From positions 1 to 53,249 of the forward strand of contig JAFIEV010000008.1 of the NCBI GenBank assembly GCA_020832305.1: a DNA stretch of 53,249 nucleotides, read 5' to 3'. Each line of letters starts with the position of its first letter. Within the stretch, counting starts at the first letter, position 1. The notes beneath the pieces were generated by a model. It was not told the origin of the DNA, did no database searches, and worked only from the letters and a program-made list of their open reading frames with translations. Positions 44,086 through 52,972 of this stretch are shown piece by piece. Both the position numbers and the translations under genes were made by a program. This stretch comes from Cyclobacteriaceae bacterium (lineage in GTDB: Bacteria > Bacteroidota > Bacteroidia > Cytophagales > Cyclobacteriaceae).

Positions 44086-46695
44086 ATGAACCTTAATAAC
44101 TATACCATAAAATCGCAGGAGGCTATACAAAAGGCAGTTGAAATCGCCAGTTCATTTCAACAATCGTCTATTGAAACAGCGCATTTATTGAAAGCTGTAC
44201 TTCTGTCAGATGAAAATGTAATCTCTTTTGTACTAAAAAAGCTAAATATAAACCGGCTGCATCTCGATACGCGGCTTGATGAGATCATTCAATCTTATCC
44301 CAAAGTCAGCGGTCAGCAGCCATATCTGTCTAATGAAACTCATGCTGTTTTGCAAAAGGCAGAAAACTACTTAAAAGAGTTTGGAGATGAATTTATAGCC
44401 ATTGAACATATTTTGCTTGGCCTGATCCATGGCAAGGACAAAACAGCCACCTTAATGCGGGATCTTGGTTTTGAAAAAGCTTCGTTGATCACCGCCGTAA
44501 AAGAACTGCGCGGTGGAGATAAGGTTAAAGACCAGAACGCAGAAGCCAAGTACCGCTCCCTTGAACGGTATTCCCGCAATTTAAATAAAATGGCCAAAGA
44601 AGGTAAAATTGACCCCGTTATTGGTCGTGACGATGAAATCAGACGTGTCTTGCAGATCCTTGCACGAAGAACTAAAAATAATCCAATATTATTAGGTGAG
44701 CCTGGTGTAGGTAAAACCGCCATCGTGGAAGGCATGGCACAGCGAATCGTGGATGGAGATATTCCAGAAAACCTGAAAAGCAAAACCATTATTTCCCTCG
44801 ACATGGGTTTACTGGTTGCCGGAGCCAAATACAAAGGAGAATTTGAAGAGCGCTTAAAGGCAGTGATTAAGGAAGTAACTGATTCCAATGGTGAAATCAT
44901 TTTATTTATTGATGAAATTCACACCCTCATTGGCGCCGGATCAGGTGGTGAAAGTGCAATGGATGCTGCCAACTTACTGAAACCTGCCTTATCACGGGGC
45001 GAATTGCACGCCATTGGCGCAACCACGCTTAAGGAATATCAGAAGTATATTGAAAAAGACAAAGCCCTTGAGCGCCGTTTTCAGGCTGTTATGGTTGGCG
45101 AACCTTCAGTTGAAGATTCTATTTCCATTTTAAGGGGAATTAAAGAAAAGTACGAATTGCATCATGGTGTTCGCATAAAAGACGATGCGGTAATTTCTGC
45201 AGTAGAGCTGTCGAGCAGATACATCTCAGATCGATTCCTGCCAGATAAAGCTATTGACCTGATGGATGAGGCGGCCTCCAAGCTGAGAATAGAAATGGAT
45301 TCCATGCCAGAGGAACTCGATGAGCTAAACCGGAAAATTATGCAGCTCGAAATTGAAAGAGAAGCTATCCGCAGAGAAAAAGATAAAGACAAGGAATCAT
45401 TACTTACCCGCGATATTGCAGAGCTTAGTGATAAAAGAAATGAACTGAAAGCCCGGTGGGAAAATGAAAAGGCTTTGGTGCATGACATGCAAAAACAAAA
45501 AGAAAACCTCGATAAACTTAGGTTTGAAGCCGAACAGGCAGAAAAGGCGGGAGATTATGGTAAGGTTGCCGAAATACGCTACGGAAGAATCACTGAAGCC
45601 GAAAGCCAACTGAGCGCCTTGCAGCAAAAAGTCGCTGAAATGGGTGAAAATGCCTTGCTCAAAGAAGAGGTGGATAGTGAAGATATTGCCGAAGTAGTTG
45701 CTAAATGGACCGGCATACCTGTATCGAAGATGTTGCAAAGTGAAAGGGAAAAATTGCTGTATCTTGAAGGCGAACTGCGTAAACGTGTTGCCGGTCAGGA
45801 AGAAGCCATATCTGCACTTTCGGATGCAGTACGAAGAAGCCGGGCAGGTCTTCAGGACCCGAGAAGACCCATCGGGTCCTTCATTTTCATGGGTACTACC
45901 GGTGTGGGTAAAACTGAACTCAGCAAAGCACTGGCAGAATACCTTTTTAATGACGAAAATGCCATGGTACGCATTGATATGTCGGAGTATCAGGAACGCC
46001 ATGCCGTGAGCCGTCTGATCGGAGCGCCTCCTGGTTATGTGGGTTATGACGAAGGCGGCCAACTAACTGAAGCTGTGAGAAGAAAACCTTATTCTGTAAT
46101 CCTCCTCGATGAAATAGAAAAAGCGCACCCCGATGTATTTAATATACTGCTGCAAGTGCTCGATGATGGCCGGCTTACCGACAACAAAGGAAGGGTAGCC
46201 AACTTTAAAAACACCATCATTATTATGACCACCAATATGGGTTCAGAACTCATCAGGGAACGTTTTGAACAATTGAATGAAAACAATTACCAGCGTGTAA
46301 TTGAACGCACCAAAGATGAGGTAATGGAATTGATGAAACGAAGCATCCGGCCTGAATTTCTCAACCGTATTGATGAAGTAATTATGTTTGAGCCTTTGAA
46401 TAGGGCAATAATCCGCAAAATTGTTGATATACAATGGAAAGAAATCCAGAAAAGGCTGGCTGAAGCAAACATTGAAATAGACGCCACTACCGAATTGCTC
46501 AACCATTTGGGAGAAGTGGGATTTGATCCGCAATTTGGTGCGCGTCCGCTAAAAAGGGCCATGCAAAGACTCGTTCTCAATGAATTATCAAAGCAAATTC
46601 TTGCGGGCTACATCAAAAGCGACTCTGCCGTACTGGCAGATTTAGATGCCGACAAAGAAGTGTATTTCAAAAATATAGAGAGTGTGGTTATGTAG
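44086..46695 (+). CDS. clpB: ATP-dependent disaggregase ClpB
   Basis: 869 residues, standard length. Two Clp-N repeats (about 1-145: AIEIASSFQQSSIETAHLL-like and ETHAVLQKAENYLKEFGDEFIAIEHILLGL), NBD1 with Walker A GEPGVGKTAIVEG near 204, long coiled-coil middle domain about 405-525 (QLEIEREAIRREKDKDKES), NBD2 with Walker A GTTGVGKTELSKA near 603 and GAPPGYVGYDEGGQLTE, and the C-terminal D2-small domain. The middle domain and absence of an IGF/L loop for ClpP distinguish ClpB from ClpA/ClpC. Works with DnaK to rescue aggregated proteins. Monocistronic. Confidence 0.97.
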   Translation: MNLNNYTIKSQEAIQKAVEIASSFQQSSIETAHLLKAVLLSDENVISFVLKKLNINRLHLDTRLDEIIQSYPKVSGQQPYLSNETHAVLQKAENYLKEFGDEFIAIEHILLGLIHGKDKTATLMRDLGFEKASLITAVKELRGGDKVKDQNAEAKYRSLERYSRNLNKMAKEGKIDPVIGRDDEIRRVLQILARRTKNNPILLGEPGVGKTAIVEGMAQRIVDGDIPENLKSKTIISLDMGLLVAGAKYKGEFEERLKAVIKEVTDSNGEIILFIDEIHTLIGAGSGGESAMDAANLLKPALSRGELHAIGATTLKEYQKYIEKDKALERRFQAVMVGEPSVEDSISILRGIKEKYELHHGVRIKDDAVISAVELSSRYISDRFLPDKAIDLMDEAASKLRIEMDSMPEELDELNRKIMQLEIEREAIRREKDKDKESLLTRDIAELSDKRNELKARWENEKALVHDMQKQKENLDKLRFEAEQAEKAGDYGKVAEIRYGRITEAESQLSALQQKVAEMGENALLKEEVDSEDIAEVVAKWTGIPVSKMLQSEREKLLYLEGELRKRVAGQEEAISALSDAVRRSRAGLQDPRRPIGSFIFMGTTGVGKTELSKALAEYLFNDENAMVRIDMSEYQERHAVSRLIGAPPGYVGYDEGGQLTEAVRRKPYSVILLDEIEKAHPDVFNILLQVLDDGRLTDNKGRVANFKNTIIIMTTNMGSELIRERFEQLNENNYQRVIERTKDEVMELMKRSIRPEFLNRIDEVIMFEPLNRAIIRKIVDIQWKEIQKRLAEANIEIDATTELLNHLGEVGFDPQFGARPLKRAMQRLVLNELSKQILAGYIKSDSAVLADLDADKEVYFKNIESVVM

Positions 46696-46769
46696 ATCTT
46701 CGAGTGGATGGATGGATGGCTTTATTGCTTCTGGCAAGATGGTGAAAACACTATAGTCATACTGTCAAC

Positions 46770-46796
46770 TTTCCCAAAGATTGCAAACTTTGGAAA
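46770..46796. repeat. TTTCCCAAAG inverted repeat, copy A
   Basis: TTTCCCAAAG (46770-46779) faces CTTTGGAAA (46788-46796). A second version with perfect TTCCCAAAG/CTTTGGGAA arms is at 48835-48861, so the two copies bracket the MFS gene. Likely a dispersed palindromic repeat of this genome rather than gene-specific terminators. Confidence 0.55.
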
Positions 46797-46822
46797 TTTG
46801 CTTCCCGCTAATCAGAGTCTAT

Positions 46823-46845
46823 GGTCCTCGTCTGCGACGAGGACC
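46823..46845. repeat. Perfect 10-bp palindromic repeat
   Basis: GGTCCTCGTC (46823-46832) and GACGAGGACC (46836-46845) around TGC: very stable hairpin, G+C rich in an AT-rich interval, without a T run. REP-like; could be a transposon-derived palindrome. It is about 130 bp past the clpB stop. Confidence 0.6.
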
Positions 46846-47322
46846 ACCACAACAAGGGCGATAGTCTCATAGAGGCATTTCTTCTTATAATCGTCTTTAT
46901 CCCGAACGCTGTGCTTTCCGGGATTTCGGTTTGGCCTCAATGTAAAACAAGGACGCAGGCCAATAAACCAAATATAATTCACTTTTTTCAACACCCTCAA
47001 GCAGCGTTTATAACGCGGTCAATCACCACAAAAATCCCTTCGAGCTTCCAACTTCGGGCTTCGAACTAAAAATATGGGGGTGGTTGTCGGAGAAAACTCC
47101 TCCAACAGGGAGTTTAATGTTTTACCTTGTCATTCCCTACCGGCGATCAACTCAACAGCTAAACGACTCACCAACTAAACACTGGTCTACGAACGACGAG
47201 CTATGAGCTCCATATCACCATATCACTATATTTCCAACTAAACAATTCAACAATTCAACACATCACATTATCACCATTTAACAATTAACCATTAACAACT
47301 CACCATTAACAAACAAAAAATG

Positions 47323-47331
47323 TAGTTTTGC
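47323..47331 (+). promoter_or_regulatory. Promoter -7 box for the MFS gene
   Basis: TAGTTTTGC matches TAnnTTTG exactly and is 85 bp upstream of the MFS ATG, on the right strand and after a simple-sequence region. No clear -33 TTG at 19-21 bp. Confidence 0.5.
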
Positions 47332-47416
47332 ACCCAAATACATGAGGGACAAAAATGATCCCACTGTCAATTAAAATGTATTGGAAAACCAACATGCCGC
47401 CTGCAATTTTTAATCT

Positions 47417-48601
47417 ATGAGTCGTAAAGAATACACCATAACCATTCTTATTCTCGGAACCCTGGCGACCATCAGTCCCTTTTCGGTGGATATGTATTTA
47501 CCTGGTTTTCCAGCCATTGCAGCAGATCTGAATACTTCAATAGCCAATGTGCAATTATCTCTTACAAGCTATTTTGCCGGTATTTCTGTGGGTCAATTAA
47601 TTTACGGGCCTTTACTCGATCGCTTTGGCAGAAAAAAACCACTTTATGTTGGGTTGTTTATTTACATCCTGGCATCGCTGGCTTGTGTACTCACCAATAC
47701 GGTAGAATCACTCATTTTCATGCGCTTTATACAGGCTTTAGGTGGATGTGTGGGTATGGTGGCGGCAAATACCCTGGTCAGGGATCTGTTTCCGGTAAAC
47801 AAAACAGCCCAGGCCTTTTCCCTGGTGATTCTTGTCATAGCCGTTTCGCCCATGATTGCACCGGCCGTAGGCGCCTATGTTACTGCCAGCCTGGGCTGGC
47901 ATTATGTTTTTTTAATTCTTGCGATCATCACTGCTGCCATAATACCAGCGGTTTATTTTATTTTACCAGAGGGCAATCTACCAGATACGGCTTTGTCTAT
48001 TCGGTTGGTGCCAGTTTTTAAAGCTTATTGGGAGGTGTCAAAAAATCCGCAATTTCTCACCTATATGCTTACCGGAGGTATTGCCACTTCAGCCATCTTC
48101 GCCTACATTGCAGGTTCTCCGGACGTATTTATAAACATTTACAAGCTCAACGAAACCCAATATGGCTGGATATTTGGCATTCTTGCTTTTGCCATGATCG
48201 GCACAACCCAGCTTAATCACTTATTGCTTAAGGTTTTTTCAAGTCGTGAGATTATACGTATTACCTTGATCTATCAAAGCATATCGGGAATTCTGCTCGT
48301 AGCCGGCACCATTTACGATTGGTTTAATTTATACACTTTTGTCGGTTTGATGTTTATTTTTCTTACTGGGCAGGGTTTGACCAACCCCAATGCCGCGGCT
48401 TTAACCCTGGCGCCTTTTAGCAAAAATGCCGGAAGTGCATCAGCCCTGATGGGAAGTTTCAGAATGGGCATGGGAGGCCTTGTTTCAGCCATGGTAAGTG
48501 TGATGCATGATGGCACGGCCGTACCCATGGTTATAATGATGACTGCGTGTGCATTGGCAGGACTCCTGGCTTTTAGCGCCGGCAGGAAATCTACAGGATA
48601 A
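47417..48601 (+). CDS. Bcr/CflA-family MFS drug exporter
   Basis: 394 residues, 12 predicted membrane helices. N-terminal ATISPFSVDMYLPGFPAIAADL is the signature of the Bcr/CflA (DHA1) subfamily, followed by the MFS motif A GQLIYGPLLDRFGRKKPLY between helices 2 and 3 and the antiporter motif C region VVILVIAVSPMIAPAVGAY near helix 5. Proton-driven efflux, typically of bicyclomycin, chloramphenicol or sulfonamide-like compounds; the substrate here is unknown. Monocistronic, with its own promoter box. Confidence 0.9.
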   Translation: MSRKEYTITILILGTLATISPFSVDMYLPGFPAIAADLNTSIANVQLSLTSYFAGISVGQLIYGPLLDRFGRKKPLYVGLFIYILASLACVLTNTVESLIFMRFIQALGGCVGMVAANTLVRDLFPVNKTAQAFSLVILVIAVSPMIAPAVGAYVTASLGWHYVFLILAIITAAIIPAVYFILPEGNLPDTALSIRLVPVFKAYWEVSKNPQFLTYMLTGGIATSAIFAYIAGSPDVFINIYKLNETQYGWIFGILAFAMIGTTQLNHLLLKVFSSREIIRITLIYQSISGILLVAGTIYDWFNLYTFVGLMFIFLTGQGLTNPNAAALTLAPFSKNAGSASALMGSFRMGMGGLVSAMVSVMHDGTAVPMVIMMTACALAGLLAFSAGRKSTG

Positions 48602-48906
48602 ACTTCAGACAGGGGCAATCCCATCTCTATGGTCCCCGCACCTTACAATTTCATTTGTATTACTGTTTTTCAATTATTTAGGAAATGCCGAAAACCATCT
48701 GTCATCTTGAATTAAATATAATATCCTTAATGAAATGATAGATGCATACTATTTCGACAGACCCTTATATTTAAAAATGGCTTTTGACAAATCCTATAGT
48801 GAATTGATGCTGGAAACAAACCATACTTCCAATTTTCCCAAAGGTCTGAAAACTTTGGGAAGTGGCTAACTCCATGCGGCTTCGTGTTATTAGTCATTTA
48901 CTCTAT
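48602..48906. other. Interval after MFS gene, with inverted repeat
   Basis: 305 bp between two convergent genes. It holds the inverted repeat TTCCCAAAG (48835-48843) / CTTTGGGAA (48853-48861), a copy of the element at 46770-46796. A 44-codon plus-strand frame (48735-48869) runs through this repeat; it lacks a ribosome-binding site and is not called as a gene. Confidence 0.6.
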
Positions 48907-51051
48907 TCAATATTCAATTTTCATTAAATCCAGTATAAAGGCATATTGCAAGGCTACTTCTTTAAGACGTTTAAACCTTCCAGAAGCACCACCGTGACCT
49001 GCGTCCATATTAGTGTACAATAAAAGCACATTATCATCGGATTTCATATCCCGCAATTTAGCTACCCATTTGGCAGGCTCCCAGTATTGCACCTGAGAAT
49101 CGTGCAAACCTGTAGTTACCAGCATATTGGGATAATCTTTGGCCTCCACATTATCATAAGGTGAATAACTCAACATGTATTCATAATATAACAGTTCGTT
49201 GGGGTTACCCCATTCATCGTATTCACTGGTAGTCAAAGGAATAGACTCATCGAGCATGGTAGTTATCACATCTACAAACGGAACATCTGCTATCACGCCC
49301 TTGTACAAGCTGCCGGCCAGGTTGACTACTGCACCCATTAACAAGCCTCCTGCACTACCACCCTGCGCAAAAAGCCTGTTTGAACTAGTATACTTTTCCG
49401 CTAGTAAAAATTTTGAACAATCCACAAAATCTGTGAAGGTGTTCTTCTTTTTAAGCAGTTTGCCACTTTCGTACCATTCACGTCCCATTTCTTCCCCTCC
49501 GCGGATATGGGCAATGGCAAACACAAATCCTCTATTCAAGAGACTAAGCCTGGCGCTGCTAAAATAAGGTTCTGTGGAGTATCCGTATGAACCATAGGCG
49601 TATTGCAAGCATGGATTGCTGCCATCTTTTTTAAAGTGGTCTTTATGGTACACCAGCGAAACAGGAACCCTTGTGCCATCAGTTACAGGAACCATTAATC
49701 GCTCAGTTACATACCAGGTTTTATCAAAACCTCCCAATACTTCCTGTTCCTTCTTTATTTCCTGCCGGCCATCCTCAAAATAAAAATCAATGGTTGATGC
49801 CGGTGTGGTCAGAGAACTGTACCCATACCGTAGATAAGCAGCGGCAGGATCAGGGTTATAGGCCAGATAGCAGGTATAGGCAGGCTCCCCAAAATCAATA
49901 TATTGATCGCGCGTACCCTCCCAGTCAATGATCCGTATTTTGGGCAGGCCTTCACTACGTTCCTCAACTGCGAGCAAATGGGCAAAAAGTTCAAATCCCT
50001 CAAGGTAAACATCTGATCTGTGCGGTATAACATCGACCCAGTTTTCTTTTGAGGCTTTGTTTGAAGGCGCTTTTACCAGCTTAAAATTTTGGGCACCGAG
50101 GTTGGTTCTGATGTAAAAATAACCATTTATGTGATCGGCACTATATTCCAGATCTCGCTCCCTCGCCTGAAGCATACTGAACTTGGCCAATGGCTGATCT
50201 GCAGGTATAAAGCGTATTTCGTCGCTTACGGTTGCAGAAGAATGAATCAGTATAAATTCCCTTGATTTAGTTGAGGTAACGTAACATGAAAAGGTTTCAT
50301 CTTTCTCTTCGTATACCAATACATCTGTATCAGGATCAGCGCCCAGTTTATGCCGGTAAATTTGATATGACCTGAGCGTCTGGGGATCTTGGCGTGTATA
50401 AAAAATGTAATCGTCATTGGCCGACCAGACAAGGTTACCCGTTACGTTTTCTATGGTTTCAGGTAGCATCTGTTGTGAAGCAAGATCCCTGAACTGCAGG
50501 TGGTAAATTCTCCTGCCTACCGTATCGGTTGCTATGGCAATATGTTGATGACGGTTACCTGCATTGACAAAAAAAGCAAAGTAATTGTGCCCATGTGAGA
50601 GCAGATTTCCATCCCCCAATATTTCCTCTTCAGCTTCGAGGGTTCCTTTTTTCCGGCAGTAAACCGGATATTCGCCACCTTCCACATATCGGGTATAGTA
50701 CCAGTAATCGTCAATTTTATAAGGAACCGTACTATCATCCTCCTTTATTCTTCCCCGCATTTCTTCATACAGCCTTTGCTGTCCGTCAAGGGTATGCGCC
50801 ATAACTGCATCGAGATAGGCGTTCTCATCCTTAAGGTATTGAATAACTTCCGGATCATCCCTGTCATTGAGCCAATACCAAGGATCGATACGTACCTGGT
50901 CATGTTTGATCAGCTCAACTGGCTTTTGCGGTGCCTTTGGTGGCTCCACTTGTACATCATGCATATGTATGTTGTTTTTATTTTCACTACAAGCAAGCAC
51001 CGTAAAAACTACAATGCTGATAATCAGATTGTTGATCCCCTGACACTTCAT
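48907..51051 (-). CDS. S9-family oligopeptidase B, lipoprotein
   Basis: 714 residues. Lipoprotein signal with lipobox FTVLAC at about residue 21, so a membrane-anchored periplasmic peptidase. Beta-propeller domain about 45-420, begun by PPKAPQKPVELIKHDQVRIDPWYWLNDRDDPEVIQYLKDENAYLD. Alpha/beta hydrolase domain with catalytic Ser in QGGSAGGLLMGAV near residue 565, Asp in GLHDSQVQYWEPAKW and His in DAGHGGASGRF. These motifs are those of oligopeptidase B (cleavage after Arg/Lys in short peptides) rather than prolyl oligopeptidase. Monocistronic. Confidence 0.93.
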   Translation of the reverse strand: MKCQGINNLIISIVVFTVLACSENKNNIHMHDVQVEPPKAPQKPVELIKHDQVRIDPWYWLNDRDDPEVIQYLKDENAYLDAVMAHTLDGQQRLYEEMRGRIKEDDSTVPYKIDDYWYYTRYVEGGEYPVYCRKKGTLEAEEEILGDGNLLSHGHNYFAFFVNAGNRHQHIAIATDTVGRRIYHLQFRDLASQQMLPETIENVTGNLVWSANDDYIFYTRQDPQTLRSYQIYRHKLGADPDTDVLVYEEKDETFSCYVTSTKSREFILIHSSATVSDEIRFIPADQPLAKFSMLQARERDLEYSADHINGYFYIRTNLGAQNFKLVKAPSNKASKENWVDVIPHRSDVYLEGFELFAHLLAVEERSEGLPKIRIIDWEGTRDQYIDFGEPAYTCYLAYNPDPAAAYLRYGYSSLTTPASTIDFYFEDGRQEIKKEQEVLGGFDKTWYVTERLMVPVTDGTRVPVSLVYHKDHFKKDGSNPCLQYAYGSYGYSTEPYFSSARLSLLNRGFVFAIAHIRGGEEMGREWYESGKLLKKKNTFTDFVDCSKFLLAEKYTSSNRLFAQGGSAGGLLMGAVVNLAGSLYKGVIADVPFVDVITTMLDESIPLTTSEYDEWGNPNELLYYEYMLSYSPYDNVEAKDYPNMLVTTGLHDSQVQYWEPAKWVAKLRDMKSDDNVLLLYTNMDAGHGGASGRFKRLKEVALQYAFILDLMKIEY

Positions 51052-51241
51052 TTTATTTTTTTTGCGAAATAAATAAATTTTTTCGGCTCTACAGCATTTT
51101 TATTTCTGTAACAATACCCTTTTTATTCTCGTCTTGAAATTAAGGGGTTATTAATATTAAAAATCCCCTGGTTTTTCCTATTTTTATCACTAGAAAAAAC
51201 CATTTTACGCATAACAGTACATTTTTAAAACTTAACATGCC

Positions 51242-51679
51242 ATGATGGAATCAGAAAACAAGTTCACTGATCTAATTTTTGTTTATGGTATTCTTAGAAA
51301 AGGGACAAACCATGATATGGCGCTTTTGCTTGAGAAAAACAGCACTTACCTGGGTAAAGGCACGGTAAAAGGACAGATGTATGATCTGGATGGTTATCCG
51401 GCACTGGTAGAAGATAAAGAACAGGGTTTGGATATTGTCGGAGACATATATCAGATCAACGACATTGTAAAGTTACTGGATGAACTTGATAAATTTGAAG
51501 AACTTGGACCAGACTTCGCATGCCCCAATAAATATATTAGAGATAAGATTACCGTAACCTATAAAAATGCCCACTTAAAATGCTGGATATATTTAGCCAA
51601 TGACCTCGACACCAACAAATGCAAACCATTGGATACAGGTGATTTTCTTGACTATTACCTGGCAAATAAAAGACAGTAA
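51242..51679 (+). CDS. Gamma-glutamylcyclotransferase-like (AIG2/GGCT) protein
   Basis: 145 residues. FVYGILRKGTNHDMAL at 14-29 is the YGxLRxG signature of the GGCT fold, followed by KGQMYDLDGYPALVED and the acidic stretch LLDELDKFEELGPDF, where the catalytic Glu of the family lies. Family members make 5-oxoproline from gamma-glutamyl amines or split glutathione derivatives, but many are uncharacterised. Cytoplasmic. Alternative start one codon later. Standalone. Confidence 0.88.
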   Translation: MMESENKFTDLIFVYGILRKGTNHDMALLLEKNSTYLGKGTVKGQMYDLDGYPALVEDKEQGLDIVGDIYQINDIVKLLDELDKFEELGPDFACPNKYIRDKITVTYKNAHLKCWIYLANDLDTNKCKPLDTGDFLDYYLANKRQ

Positions 51680-51842
51680 GGGGGCTTTATATATTTTTGA
51701 TGGAGATTTCTGATCTGTAGTATCTAAAGTTAGCCAATACCTGTCGCAAATCAGGAGTACAGTTTCACATTCTTTTTTTTATCAAAAAGCATCCTGCATC
51801 GTTTGGCAGCTACCCGAAGGCGATTTAAAAGCACGGAATTTA
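51680..51842. other. Interval after GGCT-like gene
   Basis: With the repeat array that follows and the bases up to 51989, this makes a 310-bp stretch without a gene. Apart from the array I see only AT-rich sequence and no terminator or coding remnant. Confidence 0.5.
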
Positions 51843-51935
51843 TCCCGCTATGAGCGGGACTGACAACCAAGCATAACTTGTCCCGCAAAAGCGGGAAACT
51901 TTGATAGAAGTACGACTTGTCCCGCCTTAGCGGGA
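51843..51935. repeat. Three regularly spaced TCCCGC/GCGGGA hairpins
   Basis: Copies at 51843-51859, 51881-51896 and 51920-51935, each TCCCGC, a loop of 4-5 bases, GCGGGA. Start-to-start distances are 38 and 39 bp. Copies 2 and 3 share a leading CTTG and trailing AAA. The linkers (about 22-24 bp) also share ACTTG. Not a CRISPR array: units are palindromes and the spacers are similar to one another. Best described as a REP-like cluster. Confidence 0.75.
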
Positions 51936-51989
51936 AAGCTTGACTTGACAACTGAAAAGCCACTTTTGAGCAGTTGCTGTGTATAGTTT

Positions 51990-52451
51990 TTATTCAGTTT
52001 TTATCGTAAATGTTGCAGTCAATCCGACACTAAAATTTCTGGGTAATTTCTCAACTCCAAAAATAGCTCTTGAATGTTTCCCTTTTTCCTCCAATACTTT
52101 TACAAACAAATCCGATGCTCCATTTACAACAATTGGCGAGTCGTCCCAATCGTCTCCTGATTGGAAGTATGCATCAAAGTGATTTAGTCCAATAATCTTA
52201 TCAAAACCGATTTTCTTGTCAATTTGAGCCAAAACATTTAATGCGCACAATTCCATTGCCTTGTAACCTTGTCCAGTCGAAATTTCATTTCCTAAACGTC
52301 CTTGATAAAGGTATTCTTCATTTAAAATCGGAAATTGGATTGAAATATAGGCAATGTTTTCCCGAACGTTTACTGAAACGTAACTGCCACCTGGTGTCGA
52401 TATTTTTGGAAGCTCAAGGTTGATTTTTTTAAGGTTTTCTATTGGATTCAT
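51990..52451 (-). CDS. RidA (YjgF/YER057c) family protein, likely truncated from a lipoprotein
   Basis: 153 residues from ATG 52451, a family-length domain. The RidA core shows GGSYVSVNVRENIAYISIQF, NEISTGQGYKAMELCALNVLAQ, and the C-terminal SRAIFGVEKLP in which the Arg aligned with the catalytic Arg of RidA is kept. It belongs to the YjgF-like branch with a slightly longer N-terminal region. RidA deaminates reactive enamines/imines. Immediately upstream, in the same frame, 46 codons run to an ATG at 52592 that encodes a lipoprotein signal; one TAG separates the two. So the present short product may be a remnant of a lipid-anchored RidA protein. There is no good ribosome-binding site before 52451. 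Confidence 0.8.
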   Translation of the reverse strand: MNPIENLKKINLELPKISTPGGSYVSVNVRENIAYISIQFPILNEEYLYQGRLGNEISTGQGYKAMELCALNVLAQIDKKIGFDKIIGLNHFDAYFQSGDDWDDSPIVVNGASDLFVKVLEEKGKHSRAIFGVEKLPRNFSVGLTATFTIKTE

Positions 52452-52592
52452 ATTTCGCAGTTCTGTTTTATCCGTGTTATTTTCTACTTCTTCAGCAGTT
52501 TGTTTTTGATTCGTTCTCCTCTATTCGGTTTGACAACTCAAAACGACTGACAATAAACCACAAAGAATTCCACTTCTCAAAATTTTGTTCAT
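52452..52592 (-). pseudogene. Severed lipoprotein signal peptide and linker of the RidA-like gene
   Basis: ATG at 52592 starts MNKILRSGILC followed by LLSVVLSC, a perfect lipoprotein signal with lipobox, then QTE and TAG (52521-52523). After the stop the same frame continues through a polar linker (TNQKQTAEEVENNTDKTELRN) directly into the RidA ORF at 52451. The 141 codon-positions are thus in frame end to end apart from one nonsense codon. Explanations are a recent nonsense mutation, a sequencing error, or a very short lipoprotein that happens to abut RidA. Confidence 0.65.
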
Positions 52593-52734
52593 TGTACGTG
52601 ATTTGTTTTCAACTCACTTGTCACCCTTCTCACCTTTGAGCATTACCCTACCAGCTATGAGCTACGAACTATGAGCTATATGAACTCCAACAACAGAAAA
52701 AAAATGACAGAAATTCAAATCAAAGAGTTCTGAG
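52593..52734. other. Simple-sequence interval upstream of the RidA-like gene
   Basis: Contains GCTATGAGCTACGAACTATGAGCTATATGAACTCC-like wording at about 52659-52690, echoing the simple-sequence stretch at 47190-47215. Should hold the promoter of the RidA-like gene. No gene seen. Confidence 0.4.
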
Positions 52735-52960
52735 GCTGATTTCGAGCAGGATGCCAGGAAAGCTTGTCCTTAGCAGGATGAATCCGCCTTGCAGAACTGA
52801 CCGTTAAAAAATGAAGGCGAAGGGTTGGGAAGGAAGCAAACAATGTTTGAGCGCAGCGAGTTTTGTTTGCGGCGGGCGGGGCCTTTATTTTAGGTCAGGG
52901 CTGTAAAGCGGCGGGGTTTTTTGGTTACTTTTTTGACCTGAAGCAAAAAAGTAACAGAAA
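52735..52960. repeat. Bacteroidota-type interspersed repeat with long inverted repeat
   Basis: Non-coding element with frames often mis-annotated in this phylum: MFERSEFCLRRAGPLF (52843-52893) in one frame and a KAKGWEGSKQ-type frame in another. It ends in a perfect 12-bp inverted repeat, GTTACTTTTTTG (52924-52935) and CAAAAAAGTAAC (52944-52955). I recall this wording from many Bacteroidota intergenic regions; no transposase or RNA function is known to me. G+C-rich against an AT-rich surrounding. Confidence 0.6.
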
Positions 52961-52972
52961 GCCAATGTATAA

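Larger units (their letters stand above)
46696..47416. other. Long non-coding interval between clpB and MFS gene
   Basis: 721 bp without a credible gene. It contains a GGAT tetranucleotide run (about 46706-46718), two inverted repeats listed separately, a near-palindrome TCCCGAACG...CGGGA around 46900, and from about 47150 to 47310 a simple-sequence stretch full of CAACTAA, AACAATTCAACAATTCAAC and ACCATTAACAA units, which is common in intergenic DNA of the phylum. The MFS promoter lies at the right end. Confidence 0.6.

Noticed and set aside
45400-46062. 220-codon minus-strand frame
   Set aside because: Antisense to clpB in a region coding for its second ATPase domain; shadow frame.
48735-48869. 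44-codon plus-strand frame after the MFS gene
   Set aside because: No ribosome-binding site, its end is made by the repeated TTCCCAAAG palindrome, and no family is recognisable.
51843-51935. Possible CRISPR array (regular spacing, palindromic units)
   Set aside because: Only three units, units are perfect palindromes of about 16 bp, linkers resemble each other, and no cas gene is near.
52843-52893. Small protein MFERSEFCLRRAGPLF
   Set aside because: This frame belongs to a non-coding repeat common in the phylum and is often mis-annotated.
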